Assembly: GCA_034439815.1 (NCBI GenBank)
Contig: JAWXBD010000096.1
Location: 1 to 31,586, forward strand
Direction: 5' to 3'
Origin: JAEUIT01 sp034439815
GTDB lineage: Bacteria; Planctomycetota; Phycisphaerae; Phycisphaerales; SM1A02
Length of the DNA: 31,586 nucleotides
The stretch's first letter is position 1. Each line of letters starts with the position of its first letter. The notes beneath the pieces were generated by a model. The model saw only the letters and a list, made by a program, of their open reading frames with translations. It was not told the origin of the DNA and searched no databases. Below are positions 15,401-22,987 of this stretch, one piece after another. Both the position numbers and the translations under genes were made by a program.

Positions 15401-17250
15401 TGACCGCAACACAGATCATGGCCGCGATGCTGCTGATTCCGCTCGCGGGCGCGGCAGCCGGCGCCTTCGCTCCGCGCACCATCGCCAAGCACATCGGATT
15501 CGCGAGTTCGCTCGTCGTCTTTGGACTCTCCGTTCTTCTGGCCTGGGAATTTCCTGCGTGGACCACCGGCGCGTTCTGGCCGGGCAATGCTGACGGCACG
15601 CTCAGCGACGGCAGTTCAGCCGTCGGACTCGGTGTGACATTCACGCTTGGCGTCGACAGCGTGTCACTGCTGCTCATTCTCCTCACGACGTTTCTGACGC
15701 CGCTGGCGATTCTCGGCTCGTACACCTCCGTGCGGACACGCGAGCGCGAATTCTTCGGCTGGTTCCAGATCCTGCTGAGCGCCATGCTGCTCGCGTTCAT
15801 GGCCCGCGATGTCATCGCGTTCTATATCGGCTACGAGTTCACGATCGTGCCGATGCTGTTCCTCATCGCCGTCTTCGGCGGTGACAACCGGCGCTACGCC
15901 GCGATCAAGTTCTTCGTGTTCACGTTCGTCGCCAGCGTCATCACGCTCGCGGGCCTGATCTACGTCGCAGCGATGCGCGCCGATGCGGGCAACGAGTGGA
16001 GCTTCGCGCTCGTCGACCTGCAGCAGTTCGCCCGCGAGTCGCTCTCGAAGGAGCAGCGGTTCTGGGTGTTCACGGCGCTCATGATCGGATTCTGCGCCAA
16101 GGTGCCGCTTTTCCCGCTGCACTCCTGGCTTCCGCTTGCCCACGATCAGGCCCCGACGGGCGGCTCGGTGATCCTCGCCGGCACGCTGCTCAAGCTCGGC
16201 ACGTATGGCATTTACCGCATCGCGCTGCCGATGGCGCCTGATGCCGCTGTCGCGAGCACAGTGTTCATCTGCATGCTGGCCGTGATCGCGATCGTGGCGA
16301 TTTCCCTCGTGTGTGTCGCACAGCGCGATGTGAAGAAACTCGTCGCGTACTCGTCCGTCAGCCACATGGGCGTCGCGATGATCGGGCTGTTCGCTCTCAA
16401 TCCCACGGGCGTCACCGGCTCGGTCATGTACATGATCAATCACGGGCTTTCGACCGGCGCGCTCTTCCTCTGCATCGGCATGATGTACGAGCGCTACCAC
16501 ACGAAGGACATGGACAAGATCGGCGGACTCGCCCGGCGCATGCCGATCTGGGCGTTCTTCATGATCTTCTTCACGATGACGAGTGTCGGTCTGCCCGGAC
16601 TCAACGGCTTCGTCAGTGAAGTCATGTGCCTGCTCGGCGCGTTCATGGCGCAGCCGCTCGCCGAACTTGAGTATCCCGGCATGATGGGACCGCGCTGGAT
16701 GCTGATCGCCGGCATCGGCAGCGTGATCCTCGGCGCGCTCTACATGCTGTTCATGGTCGGCAAGCTTGTCTGGGGACCGCTTAAGGAGCCGCACGGCCAC
16801 GCGCACCACGGGGACGCAACGGTGCCCGCGCGCGGCGGCGTCCATTCGATGCACGAGACACATGCGGGAGCCCACACGGGCGGCGCGGGCGCAACCCATG
16901 CTGGACTCGCACACGACAGCCCGCATGCCGCGGGTCACGATCAGGAGTATCCGCTGCCGCCCGACCTGAACGTCCGCGAGATCTGCATCCTGACGCCCAT
17001 CGCGCTTCTGTGCGTCTTCATCGGCCTGCAGCCGTGGCCGCTGCTTGACGTGATCGCGCCATCGGCGCGTGAGACGATCGCCGGTTATCCCGAGGCGGTG
17101 CGTGATCATCTCGCGGACCTCGCTGCCGACGCGCAGCTGAACGCGACGACTGCCCTGCTGCCTGCAACTGGAACTGCAACTGCAACTGGAACCGGAACCG
17201 CTCCTGCGAGCTCGGGTGCTCTGGGCTCCCCTTTGGTGATCGCTCCATGA
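15400..17250 (+). CDS. nuoM: NADH-quinone oxidoreductase subunit M
   Basis: Started at ATG 15400, overlapping the last base of the nuoL stop, the protein has 616 residues; the frame's opening back to 15199 is a shadow of nuoL. A GTG at 15397 is an equal alternative. The family motifs are clear: FYIGYEFTIVPMLFLIAVFGG with the essential Glu, CAKVPLFPLHSWLPLAHDQAPTGGSVILAG with the pump Lys, and KKLVAYSSVSHMG. It is about 100 residues longer than E. coli NuoM. The additions are a His-rich loop (residues ~463-515) and a Thr/Ala/Gly-rich C-terminal tail built on a hexamer DNA repeat. It is one of the three antiporter-like pumps of complex I. Confidence 0.97.
   Translation: MTATQIMAAMLLIPLAGAAAGAFAPRTIAKHIGFASSLVVFGLSVLLAWEFPAWTTGAFWPGNADGTLSDGSSAVGLGVTFTLGVDSVSLLLILLTTFLTPLAILGSYTSVRTREREFFGWFQILLSAMLLAFMARDVIAFYIGYEFTIVPMLFLIAVFGGDNRRYAAIKFFVFTFVASVITLAGLIYVAAMRADAGNEWSFALVDLQQFARESLSKEQRFWVFTALMIGFCAKVPLFPLHSWLPLAHDQAPTGGSVILAGTLLKLGTYGIYRIALPMAPDAAVASTVFICMLAVIAIVAISLVCVAQRDVKKLVAYSSVSHMGVAMIGLFALNPTGVTGSVMYMINHGLSTGALFLCIGMMYERYHTKDMDKIGGLARRMPIWAFFMIFFTMTSVGLPGLNGFVSEVMCLLGAFMAQPLAELEYPGMMGPRWMLIAGIGSVILGALYMLFMVGKLVWGPLKEPHGHAHHGDATVPARGGVHSMHETHAGAHTGGAGATHAGLAHDSPHAAGHDQEYPLPPDLNVREICILTPIALLCVFIGLQPWPLLDVIAPSARETIAGYPEAVRDHLADLAADAQLNATTALLPATGTATATGTGTAPASSGALGSPLVIAP
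16789..16947 (+). other. Histidine-rich loop in NuoM
   Basis: About 53 residues of nuoM contain more than a dozen His with Gly, Ala and Thr (HGHAHHGD, HSMHETHAGAH, THAGLAHDSPHAAGHD). It sits before the last membrane helices, similar in place to the His-rich loop in NuoL. Confidence 0.8.
17161..17200 (+). repeat. Hexamer repeat encoding a Thr/Gly/Ala tail of NuoM
   Basis: Repeated ACTGGA/ACTGCA/ACCGGA hexamers give an in-frame ATGTATATGTGTA tail near the C-terminus of NuoM. It is low complexity and probably tolerant of unit gain or loss. Confidence 0.8.
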
Positions 17251-18881
17251 CGTCGAAGCTCGCACTTATCCTGCCTGAGATCCTCCTGGTTGTCGGTGCG
17301 ATCCTGGTGACCGTGCTCGGACTCGCCCGCGGCAAAGTCTGGCGGGATTCGGTCCCCGCGGTCACGATCGGCCTGCTGCTCGCAGCGTGCTGTCTCGTGC
17401 CGGTCGTCACGACGGATGTGCGACTCGCAAGCGCGGGGCTCCTGCTCCCGGCAGTCGGCATGTACGCGAAGCCGCTGATTCTCCTCGTCGCGATCGGCCT
17501 CGTCATGCTGAGCGTTGGTCTGGTCGATCGGCGGCTCGAGCTTGCGTTTGCGCACGGCCGCGCGGCGTTCGACGCCATCCGCGTCATGCGCGGCGAGTAC
17601 CACGCGTTTCTGCTGCTCTCAGTTGCCGGCGCGTGCCTGATCTGCAACGCGCCGGACTTCATCTGGCTCTTCCTCGCGATTGAGCTCGTCTCGCTGCCGA
17701 CCTACATCATGGTCGCAACGAGCCGCGGATCGCGCAAAGCGCAGGAAGCCGCGATGAAGTATTTCTTCCTCGGCGCGATGAGTTCCGCGATCATCCTTTA
17801 CGGCATCGCGCTGCTGTACGGATCAACCGGAACACTGCAGCTTCTCGCCATCCAGGATGTGCTCGCGGGCCAGGCCGCCGGTGAGGGAGTGGCAACGCTC
17901 GCGCTCGTCGGTCTCGTCCTGATCATCATCGGACTCTGCTACAAGATTTCAGCGGCGCCGATGCACTTCTACGCGCCGGATGTCTACGAGGGCGCCGCGA
18001 CGTCGCTCGCTGCGTTCCTCGCCTTTGTGCCGAAGATCGCCGGCTTTCTCGCGCTGATTCTCGTCTTGACCGCCGTCGGCTGGTCAGGCCACAGGGTCGC
18101 CATTGACGGCGAGCTGGTGGCGATCGGGAACGGCCTTCCGCGCCCGATCACCGCGCTGCTGTGGATGATCGCAGTGTTGACGATGACGCTCGGAAATATC
18201 GGCGCGCTCCTGCAGAAGTCTGTGAAGCGCATGCTCGCGTACTCGTCGATCGCCCACTCCGGCTACATGCTGATCGGCCTGATCGCCGGGCCAGGCGGCC
18301 CAAGCGGCATCAGCGGCATCAACGCGACGCTCTTCTACCTCCTCGCCTATGCGCTGATGAACATCGCGACATTCGGTCCGCTCGCGAGCCTCGAGCGCAA
18401 CGGTGAAGAGGTGGAAACGCTCGACGACATCGCCGGACTGCGGCAGCGCCATCCGGCGCTGGCATGGGTGCTTGCGATCGGTGCGGGGTCGCTCATCGGA
18501 CTGCCGCCGCTCCTTGGTTTCTGGGGCAAGCTGTACGTGTTCTCCGCCGGCATCCAGGCGGGCCAGACACCGCTCGTCGTCATCGCCGCGGTCAACAGCG
18601 GCATCAGCGTCTACTACTACCTCCGGCTCCTCAGCGAACCGCTGGTCTCGCAGACCAACGCGCGCAGTGCGACGGTCGTCTCGACGCCGAGCATCTGGCC
18701 GCGTGTTGCGTCGGTCACCATGGCCGGCGGTCTCGTCATCGTGCCGCTTTTCCTGGGTCGAGTGCTCGACGCTGCGAACCGCTCGACACGCGGTGTCGCG
18801 ATCACGACGGTTGATCAGACCACGGAGCTGGACCAGCCCGCGCCGCGACCGGTCGCCGCGGTGACGCCCGATGCTCCCTGA
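17247..18881 (+). CDS. nuoN: NADH-quinone oxidoreductase subunit N
   Basis: The 544-residue antiporter-like subunit next to NuoK shows FLAIELVSLPTYIMVA with the essential Glu, AMKYFFLGAMSSAIILYGIALLYG, YKISAAPMHFYAPDVYEGA with the pump lysine region, and SVKRMLAYSSIAHSGYMLIG. It begins with ATGA overlapping the nuoM stop, completing the coupled J-K-L-M-N order. The C-terminal ~50 residues are hydrophilic and longer than usual. The 3' end overlaps the following metallo-hydrolase gene by 11 bases. Identification is firm. Confidence 0.97.
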   Translation: MTSKLALILPEILLVVGAILVTVLGLARGKVWRDSVPAVTIGLLLAACCLVPVVTTDVRLASAGLLLPAVGMYAKPLILLVAIGLVMLSVGLVDRRLELAFAHGRAAFDAIRVMRGEYHAFLLLSVAGACLICNAPDFIWLFLAIELVSLPTYIMVATSRGSRKAQEAAMKYFFLGAMSSAIILYGIALLYGSTGTLQLLAIQDVLAGQAAGEGVATLALVGLVLIIIGLCYKISAAPMHFYAPDVYEGAATSLAAFLAFVPKIAGFLALILVLTAVGWSGHRVAIDGELVAIGNGLPRPITALLWMIAVLTMTLGNIGALLQKSVKRMLAYSSIAHSGYMLIGLIAGPGGPSGISGINATLFYLLAYALMNIATFGPLASLERNGEEVETLDDIAGLRQRHPALAWVLAIGAGSLIGLPPLLGFWGKLYVFSAGIQAGQTPLVVIAAVNSGISVYYYLRLLSEPLVSQTNARSATVVSTPSIWPRVASVTMAGGLVIVPLFLGRVLDAANRSTRGVAITTVDQTTELDQPAPRPVAAVTPDAP

Positions 18882-19803
18882 CGATTCCGATGTGAGAATC
18901 GACGCCATCGAACTCGCGTACCTCGGCCTCGAAGGCGCGGCGTCGGCGTTTGCAATCCGCAGCTCGAACCCGGCGACGCGGCCCGTGCTCATCGAGTGCG
19001 GACCGATGGCGTGTGTGCATCGGCTCATGCAAGGGATCGCCGCGCCCGCTGCGCTCTTTCTGACGCACATTCATCTCGATCATGCTGGCGCTGCGGGCCA
19101 CTTGAGCCGCGACGGATGCGACATCTACGTGCATCCGTTCGGCGTGAAGCATCTCATTGACCCGGCGAAACTGATCGCCAGCTCGCGCCGTGTGCATGGG
19201 CCCGCATTCGACCGGTGGTACGGCGAACCGCTGGCCTGTTCGCCCGCGCGCGTACATGGCGTCGACGATGGTGCGGTCATCGAGCGCGAGGGCATTCGAG
19301 CCACGGCGCTCGCGTCGCCAGGTCATGCCCGCCATCATCACGCATGGTCGATCGAGGATGCATCACGGCCAAGCCGTCACGTGACGTTTGCCGGTGATGT
19401 GGCGGCAATGATCGTTCCGCAGTCTCGGTTCATTTCCGTGCCGACGCCGCCGCCGGAGTTCGATCATCAGGCGTGGCGGAGGTCGCTTGATCGTCTGTCG
19501 GATGTCATCCGTGTGCGTGAGGATCGTGAACTGTGGCTCACCCACGGCGGCCGCGTCACCGATCCGATCGGCCACCTGCAGGCGGCCCGACGGCGACTCG
19601 ACGACGAAGTGGCGGTGATGCAGGACCTCATCGAGTCGGGCATCGAAACCGAGGAGGCGGAACGCCGCTATGGGGCATGGCTCTGGCAGGAGGCCCGCAC
19701 TGCCGGGGTCGACGAAACCCGGCTGCGCTCGTTCCTCGGACCGGCGTTCTGGCGGATGAACCTGCACGGCGTGCGTCGCTGGCTCGATGCACCCGCGGGT
19801 TGA
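18871..19803 (+). CDS. Metallo-beta-lactamase-fold hydrolase
   Basis: The 310-residue soluble protein has the full metal site of the MBL superfamily: THIHLDH (His66, His68, Asp70, His71), GHARHHH with His152, FAGD with Asp176, and a late LTHGG histidine. Such enzymes are di-zinc or di-iron hydrolases acting on thioesters, phosphodiesters or lactones. The overall plan (a long C-terminal helical part with EEAERRYGAWLWQEAR) resembles the glyoxalase-II-like hydrolases that have an added C-terminal domain. The substrate is not determinable. It starts inside nuoN, so it is transcribed with complex I genes, though no functional link is known. The ATG at 18871 is the only early start. Confidence 0.9.
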   Translation: MLPDDSDVRIDAIELAYLGLEGAASAFAIRSSNPATRPVLIECGPMACVHRLMQGIAAPAALFLTHIHLDHAGAAGHLSRDGCDIYVHPFGVKHLIDPAKLIASSRRVHGPAFDRWYGEPLACSPARVHGVDDGAVIEREGIRATALASPGHARHHHAWSIEDASRPSRHVTFAGDVAAMIVPQSRFISVPTPPPEFDHQAWRRSLDRLSDVIRVREDRELWLTHGGRVTDPIGHLQAARRRLDDEVAVMQDLIESGIETEEAERRYGAWLWQEARTAGVDETRLRSFLGPAFWRMNLHGVRRWLDAPAG

Positions 19804-19829
19804 CAGAGCAATTCCCCGCGGCCGTCTCG

Positions 19830-19858
19830 TTGCGCGCGGCTGGATCTTGTGCTATCCT
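19830..19858 (+). promoter_or_regulatory. Promoter of tRNA-Arg
   Basis: TTGCGC (19830-19835) and TATCCT (19853-19858) are 17 bases apart, and the tRNA begins 26 bases after the -10 box. The spacing and match are good, and nearly the same arrangement precedes tRNA-Val. Confidence 0.6.
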
Positions 19859-19883
19859 TCCGCCCCTCGCCGCCCGGCGTGCT

Positions 19884-19957
19884 GCGACTGTAGCTCAATT
19901 GGATAGAGCATCGGTCTACGAAACCGAAGGTTGATGGTTCGAGCCCATCCAGTCGCG
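19884..19957 (+). tRNA. tRNA-Arg (anticodon ACG)
   Basis: A complete 74-base cloverleaf: acceptor GCGACTG pairs with CAGTCGC, D arm GCTC/GAGC with an AATTGGATA loop, anticodon arm TCGGT/ACCGA enclosing CTACGAA, and T arm GATGG/CCATC with loop TTCGAGC. The anticodon ACG would be edited to ICG by TadA and read CGU, CGC and CGA. The discriminator is G and CCA is not encoded, so it must be added after transcription. Confidence 0.95.
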
Positions 19958-19960
19958 CTT

Positions 19961-19988
19961 CTTTTTGGTCGCGTTCTTTGGTCGCGTT
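19961..19988 (+). repeat. Direct repeat of TTTGGTCGCGTT after tRNA-Arg
   Basis: Two nearly adjoining copies (CTTTTTGGTCGCGTT, then CTTTGGTCGCGTT) follow the tRNA by three bases. The gap from 19958 to 20156 holds no gene; a small inverted repeat TTGCG-N7-CGCAA is at 20023-20039. Confidence 0.7.
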
Positions 19989-20057
19989 GCATTGGCCTTG
20001 TCCGGCGCACTGTGCGACGCGATTGCGTATTTGCCGCAACTACCTTAACCAATCGAC

Positions 20058-20086
20058 TTCGCACCGAAGCACGCGTCTCGTAGCAT
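20058..20086 (+). promoter_or_regulatory. Candidate promoter of the methyltransferase gene cluster
   Basis: TTCGCA (20058-20063) and TAGCAT (20081-20086) are 17 bases apart, about 70 bases before the first gene of the four-gene run. It is a moderate match only. Confidence 0.3.
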
Positions 20087-20156
20087 CCGCCTCCGTTCGA
20101 TGTCTTGACGGCGCTGCGCGTGCCGCTCCGTCAGTCGTCCTTCTGGACCCGCATCC

Positions 20157-20855
20157 GTGACGACACCCGACGCAACGCCATCGATGTCCGCCCGGTCGGA
20201 AGCGGTGGGATCGCTTTCCAACGAGCATGTTCAGGATGCGCTCCTCCGCGAGCGCTACCGACAGTGGGCGCCTTCGTATGACGGTGCGTTTGCGAGCTAT
20301 TCCGAGCGGACGCTGCAGGAAGCAGTCGAGGCGCTCGGCACACCGCTGCCCAGGCACATTCTCGACCTCGGGTGCGGCACCGGCCTGCTGGTGCAGCGAT
20401 TGACCCGGAGCGATCCCGCCGTCCATGTCACCGGCGTCGACTTCTCGGAGGACATGCTGCAAAAGGCCCGAAGCCATCTGTCCGAGCAGGGCTGCGTCCG
20501 GTTCATTCACGGGCGCGCCGATCAGATTCCCGCCGCGTCGCGCTCGTTCGACGCTGTCGTGGTTGCGAACGCCTTCCATCTCATCCGACACGGCCCGGCT
20601 GCACTTTCGGAGTGTCGGCGCGTCTTGCGGCCGGGAGGCTCGCTCGTGATCGTGGATTGGTGCCGTGACTTCGTCCCCATGCGGTTGTTCGCGTGGGGAC
20701 TGCTTCTGACGCAGCGATTGCGCCGGCGCATCATCTCCATGGATGCGCAGCAACGGATGCTCGCCAATGCCGGCTTTCGCGTCACGGACGCCCGACGGTT
20801 CCGCGCCCGGCCGGTGTGGGGCCTGATGCGGGTGACGGCCAGGCTTGAGTCCTGA
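20157..20855 (+). CDS. Class I SAM-dependent methyltransferase
   Basis: The 232-residue protein contains the SAM-binding motif I, ILDLGCGTGLL (residues 68-78), the following acidic contact GVDFSEDML, the motif DAVVVANAFHLI, and RPGGSLVIVDWCRD (motif near strand 5), as in the Methyltransf_11/UbiE-like group. The C-terminal part (MRLFAWGLLLTQRLRRR) is partly hydrophobic and may touch lipid, which would fit a quinone or lipid substrate, but this is inference. GTG 20157 is the first start; ATG 20184 is an alternative. The stop overlaps the next ATG (TGATG), so the following genes are coupled to it. Confidence 0.88.
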   Translation: MTTPDATPSMSARSEAVGSLSNEHVQDALLRERYRQWAPSYDGAFASYSERTLQEAVEALGTPLPRHILDLGCGTGLLVQRLTRSDPAVHVTGVDFSEDMLQKARSHLSEQGCVRFIHGRADQIPAASRSFDAVVVANAFHLIRHGPAALSECRRVLRPGGSLVIVDWCRDFVPMRLFAWGLLLTQRLRRRIISMDAQQRMLANAGFRVTDARRFRARPVWGLMRVTARLES

Positions 20856-21457
20856 TGCGTCGGCCCACAGACTCGAGTGCACACCTGCGAACGGCGCCGC
20901 GGCTGAATCCCAAAGAGCGAGTCCGTTTGATGTCCACCAGCGCCGCCAATCATGACGAGCCCGATGTGCCGCCTGCAGATCTGCCGCATGCCGACCTGCT
21001 TGCGACACACGCCGCTGTCTCTGAGCCGGTCGAAGATCCGCCGCAGGAATTCGATGATGATGGTCTCGACGGGGACCTGATCGCCGCCGACACCGATCAG
21101 CTGAGCGCTGCCAAGCGCGTCTGGCTGATCGTCGCTGGCGTTGCCCTCGCACTTCTCGGTATTGTGGGATGGGTGATCCCGGTGATGACCGGGATTCCAT
21201 TTTGGATCGGAGCACTCGTCTGCTTTGCCCGCGTGAGCGAAACCTGCCGAGGCTGGATCAACGCGGCGGACCGCAAACTCCCAAGCAAAGTCCGCAAAGT
21301 GCTGCGATGGGCGCGTGACAAGACCAGCCGGAAGTCCAGGACGTCCCGATCTGGCCACGGATCTGGCCCCGGATCTGGCCCCGGATCTGGCCCAGGATCT
21401 GGCCCAGGATCTGGCCCCGGATCGGGTCACCATCGGGATCCGACGACTTCCGCATGA
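20855..21457 (+). CDS. YbaN/DUF454-like membrane protein with a Ser-Gly-Pro repeat tail
   Basis: The 200-residue product has an acidic N-terminal half, then two membrane helices, VWLIVAGVALALLGIVGWVIPVM and PFWIGALVCFARV, followed by a basic stretch CRGWINAADRKLPSKVRKVL. This helix-P-helix-CFAR arrangement recalls the YbaN (DUF454) and PGPGW transmembrane families. The C-terminus is a low-complexity tail of repeated SGPG encoded by 12-bp tandem DNA repeats. The ATG at 20855 overlaps the stop of the methyltransferase gene; ATG 20930 would give a 175-residue form and looks equally natural. Its stop overlaps the next gene's ATG. The function of this family is not established. Confidence 0.75.
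   Translation: MRRPTDSSAHLRTAPRLNPKERVRLMSTSAANHDEPDVPPADLPHADLLATHAAVSEPVEDPPQEFDDDGLDGDLIAADTDQLSAAKRVWLIVAGVALALLGIVGWVIPVMTGIPFWIGALVCFARVSETCRGWINAADRKLPSKVRKVLRWARDKTSRKSRTSRSGHGSGPGSGPGSGPGSGPGSGPGSGHHRDPTTSA
21348..21431 (+). repeat. Seven 12-bp tandem repeats (GATCTGGCCCCG type)
   Basis: Six near-perfect units of GATCTGGCCCCG (with CCACG and CCCAG variants) run from 21348 to 21419, and a seventh diverged unit ends at 21431. They lie in frame in the 3' end of the YbaN-like gene and encode a repeated SGPG tail. Confidence 0.95.
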
Positions 21458-22254
21458 CCGCACTCCCCACACCACAAGTCGCTCAAACTCCCTCCGACGT
21501 ACCGGAAAACAAGTTTCTCCAAGGGCCGCAGCCTCGTGGTGTCGAACTGCTTCGGGCGATTCGGATTTTTCTTGAATGCATCCGCGGCTTCCGCGGGCTG
21601 CACTTTGTCGGACCGTGCGTCACTGTCTTTGGCTCCGCGCGATTCAAAGAAGGTCACCGCTGGTACGAGCTGGCGCGCGGCGTCGGTCGCCTGCTCGCGC
21701 GCGAAGGCTTCACGACCATGACCGGCGGCGGACCAGGCGTGATGGAAGCTGCGAACCGCGGCGCAAAGGAAGGCGGCGGTTTCAGCATCGGCTGCAACAT
21801 CATTCTGCCGTTCGAGCAGCAGCCGAATCCATATCTCGATCGATGCGTGGAGTTTCGCTACTTTTTTGTGCGGAAGATGATGCTGGTCAAGTACTCGTAC
21901 GGGTTCATCGTGCTGCCGGGCGGCTTTGGCACGATGGATGAACTGTTCGAGACGTTGACGCTGATTCAGACCGACAAGATCAAGGACTTTCCTGTCGTCT
22001 TGATGGGATGCGAATTCTGGGAACCGATGATCAATTTTCTCCGTGAGCGCATGGTGCACGAGGGAACGATCGACACATTCGACATGAACCGCTTCATCAT
22101 CACCGACGATCCCGCCGAGGCGATCGACTACGTCAAGAAGATCGGCCTCACCGATCTCGGACTGAGCTACGCGAAGAAGATGCGCCGCAAGTGGTTCCTG
22201 TTTGAGCCGGCCGAGCCAGACTGCGTGAAGGACGATGCACGTCGATCTCCCTGA
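21454..22254 (+). CDS. LOG-family protein (TIGR00730-type nucleotide phosphoribohydrolase)
   Basis: The 266-residue protein has the two signatures of the LOG / 'lysine decarboxylase-like' family: GGGPGVMEAANRGA (residues 91-104) and PGGFGTMDELFE (155-166). Characterised members hydrolyse AMP or cytokinin riboside monophosphates to the base and ribose 5-phosphate; the old lysine-decarboxylase label is wrong. The ~50-residue N-terminal extension before VTVFGSARF and the VRKMMLVKYSYGFIVLPGG stretch match the longer bacterial subgroup. Start ATG 21454 overlaps the stop of the upstream gene (ATGA); the 3' end overlaps the next gene by 20 bases. The enzyme is cytosolic; its partner genes give no clear pathway. 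Confidence 0.92.
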   Translation: MTALPTPQVAQTPSDVPENKFLQGPQPRGVELLRAIRIFLECIRGFRGLHFVGPCVTVFGSARFKEGHRWYELARGVGRLLAREGFTTMTGGGPGVMEAANRGAKEGGGFSIGCNIILPFEQQPNPYLDRCVEFRYFFVRKMMLVKYSYGFIVLPGGFGTMDELFETLTLIQTDKIKDFPVVLMGCEFWEPMINFLRERMVHEGTIDTFDMNRFIITDDPAEAIDYVKKIGLTDLGLSYAKKMRRKWFLFEPAEPDCVKDDARRSP

Positions 22255-22987
22255 TGTTCCCGCCGAGCTGCACGCCCAGGACGACGCGACGATGCGCGAC
22301 AGCCGGTTTGCGCGCACCAGCCTGATCGCCGGCGTCTGCGCGGTGATCCTCGCGCCGTTCGTGATCGGAGGCATTCCTGCAGCGATAGGAATGCATGCCG
22401 GTGTCTCGCACCTGCGGTTCCGCGCAGGATCGCGCGCGGTTGCGTTCATGGGCATCGCTTTCTCGGCGCTTGGCGGCGTGCTCTCCGCGGCCGCTGCAAT
22501 CGTGCTCGCATCCATGCTGATGATGATCCGGCTGCAGCCGTCGGCGCTTGAGCAGGCGCGGAGCTGGGAAGGCAAAGCGGCCGGCCAGTGGACGCTGACG
22601 GATCGCAGCGGCGCGGCACACACGAGTGATGCCTTGCGGGGAACAATCGTCTTTCTCGACTGCTTCAGCACGAAGGGAATACATTCGCCGAGTGCGACCA
22701 AAGCGCTCGCGGCCTTCGCGGCGCGCACGCCTTCGGTCCATGCAATCAGCTGGGGATCACAGGCGAACGAGCAGGCTGCAGCACAGTTCGTCGCGTCGAC
22801 AGCCACCGAGCACCCTGTTGCAATCGGCGAGCAGGCGATGCCGGAACCGTTCTCGCAGGTCTCCGCGAAACCGACGCTGTTCGTCATCGACGGCAATGGT
22901 GTCATCCGCACGGTGCTGCTCGGTACGTATACCGAAGCGGATCTGCAGCTGCTGCTCAAGGCAGCCGCGACGCCGCTGCCGCCGTAG
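22235..22987 (+). CDS. DUF4190-like membrane protein with thioredoxin-like domain lacking CxxC
   Basis: The 250-residue protein has two membrane helices (about 28-52 and 68-97) with the intervening pattern IPAAIGMHAGVSHLRFRAGSRAVAF seen in DUF4190-type proteins. It is followed by an extracytoplasmic domain of thioredoxin/AhpC fold. The position of the active-site loop reads LDCFSTKGIHSPS: one Cys, but no CxxC. The cis-proline segment KPTLFVIDGNGVIRTVLLG is well kept. A classical disulfide reductase is therefore unlikely; a single-Cys peroxidase-like or purely structural role is possible. It begins inside the LOG gene and closes the four-gene run. Its 3' end overlaps the convergent hutD-like gene by 32 bases. 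Confidence 0.8.
   Translation: MHVDLPDVPAELHAQDDATMRDSRFARTSLIAGVCAVILAPFVIGGIPAAIGMHAGVSHLRFRAGSRAVAFMGIAFSALGGVLSAAAAIVLASMLMMIRLQPSALEQARSWEGKAAGQWTLTDRSGAAHTSDALRGTIVFLDCFSTKGIHSPSATKALAAFAARTPSVHAISWGSQANEQAAAQFVASTATEHPVAIGEQAMPEPFSQVSAKPTLFVIDGNGVIRTVLLGTYTEADLQLLLKAAATPLPP

Noticed and set aside
13916..17265. Long - strand frames opposite nuoL and nuoM (13916-15412 and 15664-17265)
   Set aside because: Shadows of highly conserved complex I subunits; composition rich in Arg, His and Asp.
21348..21431. Tandem repeats considered as a CRISPR array
   Set aside because: Units are 12 bp, adjoining without spacers, and in frame with a gene; no cas genes nearby.
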